Below are positions 9,646 through 18,092 of a stretch of 64,000 nucleotides of DNA, piece after piece. This DNA is from Halobaculum roseum (GTDB lineage Archaea; Halobacteriota; Halobacteria; Halobacteriales; Haloferacaceae). The DNA lies in assembly GCF_019880245.1 (NCBI RefSeq), contig NZ_CP082286.1:2064521-2128520 (forward strand). Direction: 5' to 3'. How positions within the stretch are numbered: the first letter of the stretch is position 1; each line of letters opens with the position of its first letter. The notes beneath the pieces were generated by a model. The model was not told the DNA's origin. It did not search any database and saw only the letters and a program-made list of their open reading frames with translations. The translations under genes and the position numbers were made by a program.

Positions 9646-9954
9646 TCACTTGTCGATCGCGGCCGGGTCGTCGATCCGCCGTGAGACGTACACCACCAGC
9701 GCGAGCGGGATCCCAAGCACCGTCGCGATCGTGACCGCGCCGTAGACGCCGAACCCCAGCGGGGTCGCCGGCAGCGGGATCACCGCGAACAGCTCCGGCG
9801 CGCTCAACTCGTCGACGAACGTGGCGACCAGCACCCCGGCGGTCCCGCCGACGGCAGTGAGGAGCAGGTACAGCGCGACGACGACGCGTCGGCCGCCGAA
9901 CCGCCTGCCCCCGCTCCGGTCGCTCCCGTCCGCGTCGGCTCGCGACGCGCTCAC
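9646..9954 (-). CDS. Small cox-cluster membrane protein (two helices)
   Basis: The 102-residue protein has a basic N-terminus and two hydrophobic segments joined by a short outside loop, ending in a charged tail. It matches what haloarchaeal annotation calls a cox cluster protein (DUF7520, from memory). GTG start at 9954 overlaps the stop of the 28-residue gene upstream, so the two are translationally coupled. Location next to cytochrome oxidase subunit I suggests a structural or assembly role in the oxidase; this is inference from context. Confidence 0.78.
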   Translation of the reverse strand: MSASRADADGSDRSGGRRFGGRRVVVALYLLLTAVGGTAGVLVATFVDELSAPELFAVIPLPATPLGFGVYGAVTIATVLGIPLALVVYVSRRIDDPAAIDK

Positions 9955-10037
9955 TGTAACACGAGGATCAGGCCGGTCGCGAACATGAGCAGGGCGATGC
10001 CGCCGAGCACGAGTCCGAGGAGGTCCTTGTCGCTCAT
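9951..10037 (-). CDS. 28-residue single-helix microprotein of the cox cluster
   Basis: The whole protein is a short polar start (MSDKDLLGL) followed by one hydrophobic helix ending ILVLQ. It is below usual gene-calling limits. Its stop overlaps the next gene's GTG start (GTGA), and it lies directly downstream of the oxidase subunit I gene, which supports a real coding region. I recall such 28-residue proteins as conserved in haloarchaea (DUF7859, from memory). Likely a small accessory subunit of the terminal oxidase, comparable in size to other oxidase microsubunits; not proven. Confidence 0.7.
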   Translation of the reverse strand: MSDKDLLGLVLGGIALLMFATGLILVLQ

Positions 10038-10174
10038 ACCCCCGCTCGGGGCCGCGCGAACAAAAGCCCGGCCGTCCGCGACGGCGCGGCCGCGGGGCTC
10101 GCCGTGAACGGACCCTCGGAGAACCCCGAAAACCTCGAAAAACACAAAAACCGCCGAACCGCCGAACTGCCCCG

Positions 10175-11959
10175 TTACTCGGCCGTGTCGTCGTCGCCGT
10201 CTATCTCCCGGCCGCCGTCGGTCTCGACTTCCTCGCCACCGTCAGTGGCCGCCAGCGAGGTCTCGCGCTTGGCCTCGAACCAGTCCCACTCGGCGGTGTT
10301 CAGGTTCGTCTCGTCGAGGCGCCACGGGTCGCCCGACTGGACGTGCGGCCCCTCCATCCACGAGACGAAGACGTTGTACACCCAGATGACCCCGCCGACG
10401 AGCAGCAGGAACGCCCCGAGCGAGGCGATCTGGTGCAGCGTCGCGAACTGCGGGAGGTACGTCGCGTACCGGCGCGGCATGCCGCCGTAGCCGAGCAGCA
10501 CCATCGCGAAGAACGTGATGTTGGTGCCGATCATCCACAGCCAGAAGTGCGCCTTCGCGAGGCGGCGCTGGTACCACCGGCCGGTGACGAGCGGGAACCA
10601 GTAGTAGATGCCCGCCATCCCGGCGAAGGTGATGGCACCCATCACGATGTAGTGGAAGTGCCCGACGACGTAGTAGGTGTCGTGGAGCACGAGGTCGACG
10701 GGGATGGACGCGAGGAACACGCCCGTCACGCCGCCGATGATGAAGTTGCTCACGAAGCCGATACAGAACAGCATCGGCGTCGTGAGCCGGAGCTTCCCGT
10801 TCCACATCGTCGTGATCCAGTTGAACGTCTTCACCGCGGACGGTATCGCGATGGCCAACGAGACCGCCATGAACGAGGCGCGCAGGCGCGGGTCGATGCC
10901 CGTCGCGAACATGTGGTGGGCCCACACGCCGAAGGAGAGCACGCCGATCGCGAGCGTGGAGTAGACGACGAACTTGAACCCGAACAGCTTCCGGCCGGAG
11001 AACCGCGGGAGCACGTAGCTCACGATCCCCATCGGCGGGAGCACGAGGATGTAGACTTCGGGGTGACCGAAGAACCAGAACAGGTGTTGCCAGAGGATCG
11101 GACCGCCGCCGTCGACGGCGAAGAACGTCGTCGCGAAGTTGCGGTCGAGCAGCAGCATCACCAGCGCCGAGCCCAGCAGCGGGAACGCGAACAGGATGAG
11201 CCCCGACTGGGTGAGGATGGTCCACGAGAAGATGTCGAGGTTGGCCCAGGTGACCTCCTCGGCGCGCTCGGTGAAGATGGTCGCGATGAAGTTGATCGCC
11301 CCCATCGTCGCCGAGACGCCGGTGAGGTGCAGGCCGAGCAGCATCAGGTCGACCCCGACGTTCATCTGGTTGCCGTTGCCGACGCCCGCCGACAGCGGCG
11401 TGTACATCGTCCAGGCGGTCTGGGCGGGGATGACGTCCGGGATGGGGAAGAAGCCCGCCCAGATGAGCAGCGCGCCCGGCGGCAGCAGCCAGAACGCGAT
11501 GGCGTTGATGCGCGGGAACGCCATGTCGTCGGCGCCGATGATCAGCGGGATGAGGTAGTTCGCGAACGCCGCGATGATCGGCGTCCCGAACAGGAACAGC
11601 ATCGTGATCCCGTGGCTGGTGAGCAGGGAGTTGTAGAACGTCGCCGAGCCGAGCACCGCCGTGTCCGGGGTGGTGAGCTCCGCGCGCATCAGCACCACCA
11701 TCAGCCCGCCGACGACGAACGCGACCGTCGCGTACGCGCCGTACAGTAGCCCGATGTCCTTGTGATCGACCGTCGTGAACCAGCGGATGAGTCCGGCGGG
11801 CTTCTCGGCGTGCCCGTGTCCGGTCTCACCGACAGCGCCGCCGCCGGCGCCCAGGGGCGAGTACGACCGCCAGTCCTCGACCCGCGCGAGGAAGGCCGCC
11901 ACGCCCAGGAGGAACGCCCCCATGAGCACCGTCAGCAGTAGTTGGCCGGTAGTCTCCAT
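10175..11959 (-). CDS. coxA: Cytochrome c oxidase subunit I (heme-copper oxidase)
   Basis: The 594-residue membrane protein has the heme-copper oxidase subunit I core. Visible motifs are FGHPEVYILVLPP (copper-B His and the cross-linked Tyr), VWAHHMFATG (the two copper-B histidines) and HDTYYVVGHFHYIV (heme ligand region). It reduces O2 to water at the membrane and pumps protons. An N-terminal extra helix of about 50 residues precedes the IRWFTTVDHKDIG start of the catalytic domain. ATG 11959 is preferred; a GTG lies two codons upstream. Subunit II is not in the window, so the complex is encoded in more than one place or beyond this region. Confidence 0.97.
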   Translation of the reverse strand: METTGQLLLTVLMGAFLLGVAAFLARVEDWRSYSPLGAGGGAVGETGHGHAEKPAGLIRWFTTVDHKDIGLLYGAYATVAFVVGGLMVVLMRAELTTPDTAVLGSATFYNSLLTSHGITMLFLFGTPIIAAFANYLIPLIIGADDMAFPRINAIAFWLLPPGALLIWAGFFPIPDVIPAQTAWTMYTPLSAGVGNGNQMNVGVDLMLLGLHLTGVSATMGAINFIATIFTERAEEVTWANLDIFSWTILTQSGLILFAFPLLGSALVMLLLDRNFATTFFAVDGGGPILWQHLFWFFGHPEVYILVLPPMGIVSYVLPRFSGRKLFGFKFVVYSTLAIGVLSFGVWAHHMFATGIDPRLRASFMAVSLAIAIPSAVKTFNWITTMWNGKLRLTTPMLFCIGFVSNFIIGGVTGVFLASIPVDLVLHDTYYVVGHFHYIVMGAITFAGMAGIYYWFPLVTGRWYQRRLAKAHFWLWMIGTNITFFAMVLLGYGGMPRRYATYLPQFATLHQIASLGAFLLLVGGVIWVYNVFVSWMEGPHVQSGDPWRLDETNLNTAEWDWFEAKRETSLAATDGGEEVETDGGREIDGDDDTAE

Positions 11960-12056
11960 GGGCACGCCTCAGCGGCGAATACACAAGAAAGATTCGGGTC
12001 GCGCCCGGCCGCGGGCCGTCGGTTCTGGGGTCGTTCGGAGGTCGGAACCGTCGATC

Positions 12057-12455
12057 CTACTCGTCGTCGTCCGCGGCACCGGCGCCGTCGCCGTCAGCGT
12101 CGCCGTCGACCCCGTCGCCCGGAGCGTCCGGCTCGGCCTCGCCGTTCGCCTCGGCCTCGATCTCGGCCTCGACCTCGTGTTTGGTCTTGGCGTCCTCCAT
12201 CGTCGCCTGTCCCTGGAAGAACACCTCCGAGCGCTTCTCGTCGCCCGCGATCGCCTTCCCCGAGATGTACGTCAGGATGGCGAGCGCGACGAACGGGAAC
12301 ACCAGCAGCCCCATCTGGAGCACGCGCCCGTAGAAATCCAGTCCGCCGAACGGGTCGATGAGGACGAACGCCGCGACGAAAAACAGGATGATGCCCAGCG
12401 GGATGACGTTGACCGTCAGATCCAGCAGGGTGTCCCTGTCGAAGATCTCTGCCAT
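12057..12455 (-). CDS. Cox-cluster membrane protein (DUF6684-type)
   Basis: The 132-residue protein has two membrane helices after a short N-terminus (MAEIFDRDTLLDLTVN) and then a long, highly acidic tail rich in Glu, Asp and Ala. It fits the haloarchaeal cox cluster protein family I remember as DUF6684. It lies upstream of coxA on the same strand with a gap of about 100 nt. Role unknown; association with the oxidase is inferred from the repeated genomic pairing. Confidence 0.8.
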   Translation of the reverse strand: MAEIFDRDTLLDLTVNVIPLGIILFFVAAFVLIDPFGGLDFYGRVLQMGLLVFPFVALAILTYISGKAIAGDEKRSEVFFQGQATMEDAKTKHEVEAEIEAEANGEAEPDAPGDGVDGDADGDGAGAADDDE

Positions 12456-12621
12456 GCCCGGAACGTACACCGTCGCGACCTAATACCTTGCCCATTTCGG
12501 CGGTCGGGGGGTCGCCGGTCGTCGTCGCCCGAGCGTTCACTAGACGCCATTACGACGCGCGAACGGCATCGTGGCCCGAACCTGTTCGCCCACGAGCCCG
12601 GGCGCGTTCAGAGTTGCGCGT

Positions 12622-12999
12622 TCAGATACCGATCTCGGCGTCGCGCGCGAACAGGTCGCCGCCGAGCCCGGCGACGAGCATCAACACGCCCGTGCCGATC
12701 ATCGAGTACGCGCGGATCAGCAGGTCAGAGGCGGTCGCCCCGTCGGCGTACCACAGCGCCAGCCCTCCGGCGACGACGGGCACCGACAGCACGGCGAGTC
12801 CCCGCCACGTCGAGGACACGTACTCGTTCTCGCGGAGGATCCCGGCGATCGACCCGCAAAACAGGAACAGCCCACCCACGGCCAGCGGGACCAGCCCGAA
12901 CAGGATCCCGATCTCGGCGATCGGGAGCCCGAGCGCGACGAACAGCGGCCACGGGCTGACCATCCGGTACTCCTCGCTCACCCCCGGATTCTCGTCCAT
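12622..12999 (-). CDS. Cox-cluster membrane protein (DUF7541-type)
   Basis: The 125-residue protein contains four hydrophobic segments. It starts MDENPGVSEEYRMVSPWPLF, typical of another haloarchaeal cox cluster protein family (DUF7541, from memory). ATG 12999 is chosen because the family begins at this acidic sequence; the longer frame upstream is non-conserved-looking and Arg-rich. It precedes the DUF6684-type gene by 166 nt on the same strand. Function unknown. Confidence 0.78.
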   Translation of the reverse strand: MDENPGVSEEYRMVSPWPLFVALGLPIAEIGILFGLVPLAVGGLFLFCGSIAGILRENEYVSSTWRGLAVLSVPVVAGGLALWYADGATASDLLIRAYSMIGTGVLMLVAGLGGDLFARDAEIGI

Positions 13000-13063
13000 G
13001 TCCCCATCGAGGGGCCTGCTCGTCCAAAGCCTGTCGGTCCGGCCGGAGGCGACGCCGCCCCGC

Positions 13064-13264
13064 TCAGGGGATCGTGACGCCGTGGCGGGCGAGGAAGTCC
13101 GACACCGCCTTGATCTCGACGGGGCTGCCGATGATCCGGCACTGGTCGCCCGTCGTGAACACCGAGACGGTGAACTCCGACTCGAGCGTCGACCGGATCC
13201 CGTCCAGCTCCCGCTTCGGGAGAACGATCTGCGTGCTGTCTCGGAGGCGGGAGGGATCCGGCAT
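13064..13264 (-). CDS. Small conserved haloarchaeal protein (VNG_1110C family)
   Basis: A 66-residue soluble protein beginning MPDPSRLRDSTQIVLPKREL and ending in DFLARHGVTIP. I recognise it as the VNG_1110C family, a short haloarchaeal protein often found near the DRG GTPase gene, which is divergently placed here. A TATA-like CTATACC lies about 35 nt upstream on the minus strand. The fold looks like a small alpha/beta unit; no activity can be assigned. Confidence 0.8.
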   Translation of the reverse strand: MPDPSRLRDSTQIVLPKRELDGIRSTLESEFTVSVFTTGDQCRIIGSPVEIKAVSDFLARHGVTIP

Positions 13265-13493
13265 GCCGTCCTTGAAACCGCATGAGCCACGCCGAGGTAT
13301 AGTGGTATCGAAGTCCGAAGCACGGGAGTGACAGGCACGCACGGACGGCTACAGTCGACCGGGGCACTGGGATACCGCTGCTCGACGGCCACGCGGACCC
13401 CGCGATGCCGTGACTCCGCCGGAACGTCCACGGTGTGTGGCCCGCCCCGTCGAAGGGAAGCGTTTAGGCGCGCGGACGGCCCACCGGCTAGTG

Positions 13494-14603
13494 ATGGGAC
13501 TCGAGGACGAGATCGAGGAACTCCGCGAGGAGATCGCCGAAACCCCGTACAACAAGTCCACGGAGGCCCACATCGGCCGGCTGAAGTCGAAGCTCGCCCA
13601 GAAGAAGGAGAAGCTGGAGAACCAGTCCTCCTCCGGCGGCGGCCAGGGGTACGCCGTCGAGAAGACCGGCGACGCGACGGTCGCGCTCGTCGGGTTCCCC
13701 TCGGTCGGCAAGTCCACGCTGATCAACGCCATCACGAACGCCGACAGCGAGACCGGCGAGTACGAGTTCACCACGCTGAACGTCAACCCGGGGATGCTGA
13801 AATACCGCGGCGCGAACATCCAGATCCTCGACGTGCCGGGGCTGATCGAGGGCGCCGCCGGCGGCCGCGGCGGCGGCAAGGAGGTGCTGTCGGTCGTGCG
13901 CACCGCCGACCTCGTGGTGTTCATGCTCTCCGTCTTCGAGATCGACCAGTACGAGCGCCTCCGTCACGAGCTGTACGAGAACAAGGTCCGCCTCGACACC
14001 GAGCCGCCGAACATCTCCGTCCGGAAGACGCACAAGGACGGCATCCAGGTGACGATGCGCGACGACGTGTCGCTCGACGAGGAGACGGTGAAGGACGTCC
14101 TCCGCGCGCACGGCTTCGTCAACGCCGACGTGACCATCCCCCACGACCTCACGATCGACGAGCTCATCGACGGCGTAATGGACAACCGTGAGTACCTCCC
14201 CTCCATCGTCGCGGTGAACAAGGCGGACCTCATCGACGAGGACTACCTCCCCACGGTCAACGAGAACCTCCGCGAGCACGGCATCGACCCCGACGACGCG
14301 ATCTTCATCTCCGCCGTGGAGGAGAAGGGGCTCGACGTCCTGAAGGAGCGCATCTTCGACGCGCTCGGGCTCATCCGGATCTACATGGACAAGCCGGGCC
14401 GCGGCGTCGACTACGACGAGCCGCTCGTGCTCCGCGAGGGCGACACCGTCGGCGACGCCTGCGCGAAGCTCGGCGGGAGCTTCGACGAGCGCTTCAAGTT
14501 CGCGCGCGTCTCGGGCCCCTCCGCCAAACACGACGAACAGCAGGTCGGCCAGGGACACGAACTCGCCGACGAGGACGTGCTCCGGATCGTCGCCAGGAAG
14601 TAG
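13494..14603 (+). CDS. DRG-family GTPase (OBG/DRG with TGS domain)
   Basis: The 369-residue protein has an N-terminal coiled helical region (about residues 1-55), then a G domain with GFPSVGKST (G1), DVPGLIEGA (G3) and VAVNKADL (G4), an S5D2L-like insert, and a C-terminal TGS domain of about 75 residues starting near RIYMDKPGRG. This is the archaeal orthologue of eukaryotic DRG1/DRG2, which act on ribosomes during translation. Start ATG 13494 has a TATA-like CGTTTAGGC about 29 nt upstream, consistent with a leaderless mRNA. The following gene starts 1 nt after its stop. Confidence 0.95.
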   Translation: MGLEDEIEELREEIAETPYNKSTEAHIGRLKSKLAQKKEKLENQSSSGGGQGYAVEKTGDATVALVGFPSVGKSTLINAITNADSETGEYEFTTLNVNPGMLKYRGANIQILDVPGLIEGAAGGRGGGKEVLSVVRTADLVVFMLSVFEIDQYERLRHELYENKVRLDTEPPNISVRKTHKDGIQVTMRDDVSLDEETVKDVLRAHGFVNADVTIPHDLTIDELIDGVMDNREYLPSIVAVNKADLIDEDYLPTVNENLREHGIDPDDAIFISAVEEKGLDVLKERIFDALGLIRIYMDKPGRGVDYDEPLVLREGDTVGDACAKLGGSFDERFKFARVSGPSAKHDEQQVGQGHELADEDVLRIVARK

Positions 14604-14604
14604 C

Positions 14605-15054
14605 GTGGTCGGCGTGTGGGCGCGCCTCCCGCGGGCGACTCCCCGACGCGTGCTGGTCGTCGTGCTGCTGTGCGGGCTCGTTCCGTGGTCGGTGCAGCTG
14701 TTCTCCGCGAGTAGCGTCCCGTTCCTCCGGTTCGCCTGGGGCGGGCTCTCGTTCACGCCCGTGATCGAGGCGCGAACGCTCCCCGAGTACCTCGCGCTGT
14801 CGGGGTCGCCGCTGCTGGTCCCGTGGGTCGTCGCCGCCGCGTGTTGGCTCCTCGCGGTCGCCTCCGCGTCGCTGGCGCTCGTCGACCGCGAGGACCCGCG
14901 GGTCACCGCCGGACTGCTCGTACTCGCGGGCGCGGTGAACGCCTCCGTCGCCCTTCGGTTCGGGATACAGCCGTCGCGGACCGGCTACCCCGTCGGGACG
15001 CTCGCGCTGTGGGCGGTCGCGGCGTGGCGCTACCGCGCGTGGACGCGGCAGTAA
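14605..15054 (+). CDS. TIGR04206-family membrane protein
   Basis: A 149-residue protein with four hydrophobic segments, ending in a short basic tail (WRYRAWTRQ). I recognise it as the haloarchaeal TIGR04206 family, whose function is unknown. It begins with GTG one base after the DRG GTPase stop, so the two are almost certainly cotranscribed and translationally coupled. The functional link, if any, is not obvious from sequence. Confidence 0.75.
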   Translation: MVGVWARLPRATPRRVLVVVLLCGLVPWSVQLFSASSVPFLRFAWGGLSFTPVIEARTLPEYLALSGSPLLVPWVVAAACWLLAVASASLALVDREDPRVTAGLLVLAGAVNASVALRFGIQPSRTGYPVGTLALWAVAAWRYRAWTRQ

Positions 15055-15083
15055 CGTGCCCTCTGCTCAGCTCTCGCCGCGGC

Positions 15084-16007
15084 TCACGAGATGCTCACTT
15101 CGAACGGTGTGACGTGCGTGAGCAGGAAGTCCGTCTCGGCGAGTGCCCGCCGCGCCGGATCGTCGAGGTCGGAGATGTCCGCCTCGACGGGGTCGAGATT
15201 CGACGCCCAGTCCCCGAGCAGGTCGTCGACGACGCGAGCGGCCGCCGAGGGGAGCGGGTCGAGGTGCAGGGTCGGCGCGTCGGTCGCGGATCCGTCGCCC
15301 GCCGCCTCCTCGGTCGGCGTCACCGTCCCGACGTACCACACCGTCGTCGAGAAGAACGCGGCGTCGGTCTGTTGGCGCTCGCGACCGCGGTACACCGTTC
15401 CGTCGTAGCGGACGTAGCCGCCGACGAACTCTGTGCGCGCCCACGTCCCCAGCGGCGTGTGCGGCTCGACGGTCGCCCGGCCGCCCTCGATGGCCTCGAC
15501 CGCCAGCGACCGGCGCTCGTCCGAGAGACCCTCGACCGCGACGATGTCGGCGTCCGCCGGCGGGTCCTCCACCGCCGTCGCGCCGAGGAGCCATTCGTAC
15601 AGGAGCCCGCCGTCGATGTCGAGCGCGTACGCGCCGTCGTCGACCTCGTCGCCGACGAGTCGAACCGTCCGCTCGCCCGGCAAGAACGGCGGCTTTCCGG
15701 TCAAAACGGTCGCGCCCGTCGCTCGAACCGGCCCGTCGGTCGCGGCGCCGCGTTCGAGGAGCTCCGCGAGCGGACGCGGGTGAACGCTGACGGGGCTGTC
15801 GGTCGGAAGCCCGTCGGCGTTGGCGAGGCGGAGGGTGTCACCGTCGGGGGCGCCGCCCTCCGGGCCGGCGTTCGGGTCCGATTCCGTCGCGTCGGCCGCG
15901 TCGGTCGCCGAACCGTCCGGCGGGTCGGTCGGAGCGTCCCCGAGACAGCCCGCGGCGGCGGCCGCACCGAGGGTCGCGAGGAGGGATCTGCGTCGCGTGG
16001 AGACCAT
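15084..16007 (-). CDS. Tat-exported lipoprotein of unknown function
   Basis: The protein (307 residues) begins TRRRSLLATLGAAAAAGC, combining a twin-arginine motif with a lipobox, then a low-complexity Pro/Asp/Ala linker of about 55 residues. The mature domain contains GGYVRYDGTVYRGRERQQTD and FFSTTVWYVGTVTP and looks beta-rich. I do not recognise the family. It converges with the TIGR04206 gene (29-nt gap). Likely anchored outside the membrane; role unknown. Confidence 0.75.
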   Translation of the reverse strand: MVSTRRRSLLATLGAAAAAGCLGDAPTDPPDGSATDAADATESDPNAGPEGGAPDGDTLRLANADGLPTDSPVSVHPRPLAELLERGAATDGPVRATGATVLTGKPPFLPGERTVRLVGDEVDDGAYALDIDGGLLYEWLLGATAVEDPPADADIVAVEGLSDERRSLAVEAIEGGRATVEPHTPLGTWARTEFVGGYVRYDGTVYRGRERQQTDAAFFSTTVWYVGTVTPTEEAAGDGSATDAPTLHLDPLPSAAARVVDDLLGDWASNLDPVEADISDLDDPARRALAETDFLLTHVTPFEVSIS

Positions 16008-16067
16008 ATCACGGGTTTCTCGGATCCGGCCGAATGTGCTTTGTGGGTACTCCGGGCGGCGACCGGC

Positions 16068-16568
16068 TCACGGCCCCGTCGGGTCGTCGTTGCCCGCGAC
16101 GCGCCGAACGTTCTCGTGGTACCGGTCCTGGCGCCACACGTCCCAGATCAGGTCGGTGAGGACGTGGACGTACAGGACGACCGCCGTGGCGAGCGCGGCC
16201 GCGGTCGCCGCCACGTCGAAGCCAGCGGCCGCGAGCGCGTCCCCCACAGCCCACGCCGCGGCCACCGCGACTGGGGCGAGCACCGCGTGACTGAGGAGCC
16301 GGTGCAACGGCCACAGGTCGCCCGGGTCGAACAGCTCCGACTGGTCGAGAAGGGCGGCGCGGGGATCCGCGATGGCTCGGCGCGTGTTCGCCCAGTCGCC
16401 GCGGACGAGCCGCGCCATCAGGAAGTGGTCGAGGTCGATCGCGACGCCCGCGGCGGTGAGCAGCGCCCACGCGCCGGCCGCGGCCGCAGGTGTCGCGCCC
16501 AGCGGCAGCCAGAGGACCAACCCGGCCGCGACGACCGCGGAGATCGCCGCGTGGTGTCGGGAGTACAC
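16068..16568 (-). CDS. Membrane-bound metal-dependent hydrolase-like protein (YdjM/DUF457-like)
   Basis: About 166 residues with four hydrophobic segments. It carries DLDHFLMARL, HRLLSHAVLAPV and HVLTDLIWD, the spaced Asp and His residues typical of the YdjM/DUF457 inner-membrane hydrolase group, in which they could bind metal. The start is uncertain: GTG at 16568 fits the family length best, while TTG codons lie further upstream; no ATG is available. It is followed by the lipoprotein gene at 15084-16007 on the same strand. Confidence 0.7.
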   Translation of the reverse strand: MYSRHHAAISAVVAAGLVLWLPLGATPAAAAGAWALLTAAGVAIDLDHFLMARLVRGDWANTRRAIADPRAALLDQSELFDPGDLWPLHRLLSHAVLAPVAVAAAWAVGDALAAAGFDVAATAAALATAVVLYVHVLTDLIWDVWRQDRYHENVRRVAGNDDPTGP

Positions 16569-16633
16569 GACCGCCGGGACGCGTCTGGACCACAAAACAA
16601 CCGGGTTCCGCCGGTCCGGGTATCCGGGGTCGG

Positions 16634-17968
16634 CTACGTCTCGCCGTTCGGGAGGGAGGACAGGTCGTACAGGTAGGCGTCGCTCGCGTCGTCGGACACG
16701 GGCGCGCCGACGAGCGCGGCGTCGCCGGCGAGGGCCACGTCGGCCCCGAACTCGGCGTCCGGGTCGACGTCGGCGGCGAGGCGGACGGGGTCGGACCAGT
16801 CGTCGCCAGGGACGGCGTACGCCCGACCGCCCTCGACGGCGTCGGGCGCGGCCACGACGGCGGTTCCGTCCGCCGTCGCGACCACGTCGCCGAACCCGCC
16901 CTCGGCGTCGCCGCCCGGCGCGGGGAGCACGGTCTGTAGCGTCCACTCGCGTCCCTCCCGCTCGTAGACGACCGCGCTCCCGTCGCCGTCGCCGGGGGCG
17001 CCGACGACGGCCCGATCCCCGTCGAGGGCGACCGACTGACCGACGTGTTCTCCCCCGTCGAACTCCGCGGGCGACAGCGTCGCACGCCGTTCCCACTCGC
17101 CGTCCGTGAACTCGTACGCGTAGACCGCCCCGGTCGTCCGGTCGTCGTCGTCGGGGTCCGCGTACGGGGCGCCGACGAGGAGGACGTCGCCGTCGACGGC
17201 GACGGCGGTCCCGAACAGGTCGGACGCGTCGGTCCCGAGCGACGCCTCGCGACGCCACTCCCCGTCGGCGATCGCGAACACCTCGACGCCGCCGGTCCAC
17301 GGCACCATCGTGTAGGGCCTGTGCACGTCGCCGACGACGATCCGCGAGCCGTCGAACGCGACCGACCGACCGAACTCGTCGGTGTCGTCGTCGCCGGCGG
17401 ATCCGAACCGTCGCTGCTGAACCCACTCGCCGTCGTTGCGCTCGAAGAGGTACATCGCCCCGCCGTTCGGGTCCGGCCCCGCGGACGGCCCGCCGATCAC
17501 CGCCCTCGTGTCGACCATCGCGGCGGAGACGCCGTGCCCGCCGAACCCCTCGTCGTCCGTCGCCTCCGGCGACAGCAGCGTCGGTCCCTCCCACCCGCCG
17601 GCCGCGTCGAACGCGTAGGCGCCGTGCCCCTCGGCGACGACGATCGCCGCTGCCTCCGAGAGCGCGACCGCGCGGCCGAACCCGTCGACGCCCGCCCCGA
17701 GCTCGCGCTCGGAGGCCACGCCCGTGGTCGGCGTCGCTGGCGTGTTCGGCGTCGCCGTCGCGGTCCGCGGTTCGGGGGTCCGCGTCGCGGTCAGCGTCGT
17801 GGTCGGTTCCGCCGTCGCGGTCGGCGTCGCGTCGGTAGCCGTTGGCTCCGCCGACCGTCCGTCCGTCGGTTCCGCGGGATCACCGTCGTCGGTCAACCCG
17901 GCGCACCCGGCGAGTGCGCCGACGGCCGACGCGGCGACGGCTCGGAGGAGGACTCGTCTGGGGACCAT
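16634..17968 (-). CDS. FG-GAP/beta-propeller repeat lipoprotein
   Basis: The 444-residue protein starts MVPRRVLLRAVAASAVGALA and has a lipobox ending AGC, then a Thr/Pro/Ala-rich stalk of about 60 residues, probably glycosylated. The rest is about seven repeats of the type FGRAVAL, FGTAVAVDGDVLLVGAP and GQSVALDGDRAVVGAPG, which is the FG-GAP blade pattern of integrin-like propellers. It should be a surface-displayed propeller with a binding rather than catalytic role. ATG 17968 is used because the signal peptide begins there. Confidence 0.85.
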   Translation of the reverse strand: MVPRRVLLRAVAASAVGALAGCAGLTDDGDPAEPTDGRSAEPTATDATPTATAEPTTTLTATRTPEPRTATATPNTPATPTTGVASERELGAGVDGFGRAVALSEAAAIVVAEGHGAYAFDAAGGWEGPTLLSPEATDDEGFGGHGVSAAMVDTRAVIGGPSAGPDPNGGAMYLFERNDGEWVQQRRFGSAGDDDTDEFGRSVAFDGSRIVVGDVHRPYTMVPWTGGVEVFAIADGEWRREASLGTDASDLFGTAVAVDGDVLLVGAPYADPDDDDRTTGAVYAYEFTDGEWERRATLSPAEFDGGEHVGQSVALDGDRAVVGAPGDGDGSAVVYEREGREWTLQTVLPAPGGDAEGGFGDVVATADGTAVVAAPDAVEGGRAYAVPGDDWSDPVRLAADVDPDAEFGADVALAGDAALVGAPVSDDASDAYLYDLSSLPNGET

Positions 17969-18092
17969 CTCGTTCGCGGCTGTCCGTCCACAACTATGAC
18001 CTTTGGGGGCGGACGATCGCCACACATCCGAGAATCGATCCCGATATTCAGCGCCGAAGCGTTATGTCCGCCCGTCCGGCTCCCACAGATCG

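Noticed and set aside
10343..11749. Long plus-strand open frame (468 codons) opposite coxA
   Set aside because: It is the reverse shadow of a strongly conserved oxidase gene; composition (Glu/Arg/His-rich without hydrophobic pattern) is that of an antisense frame in GC-rich DNA.
13488..14906. Large minus-strand frame opposite the DRG GTPase
   Set aside because: Shadow of the GTPase gene; translation is Val/Asp/His-rich without any domain pattern.
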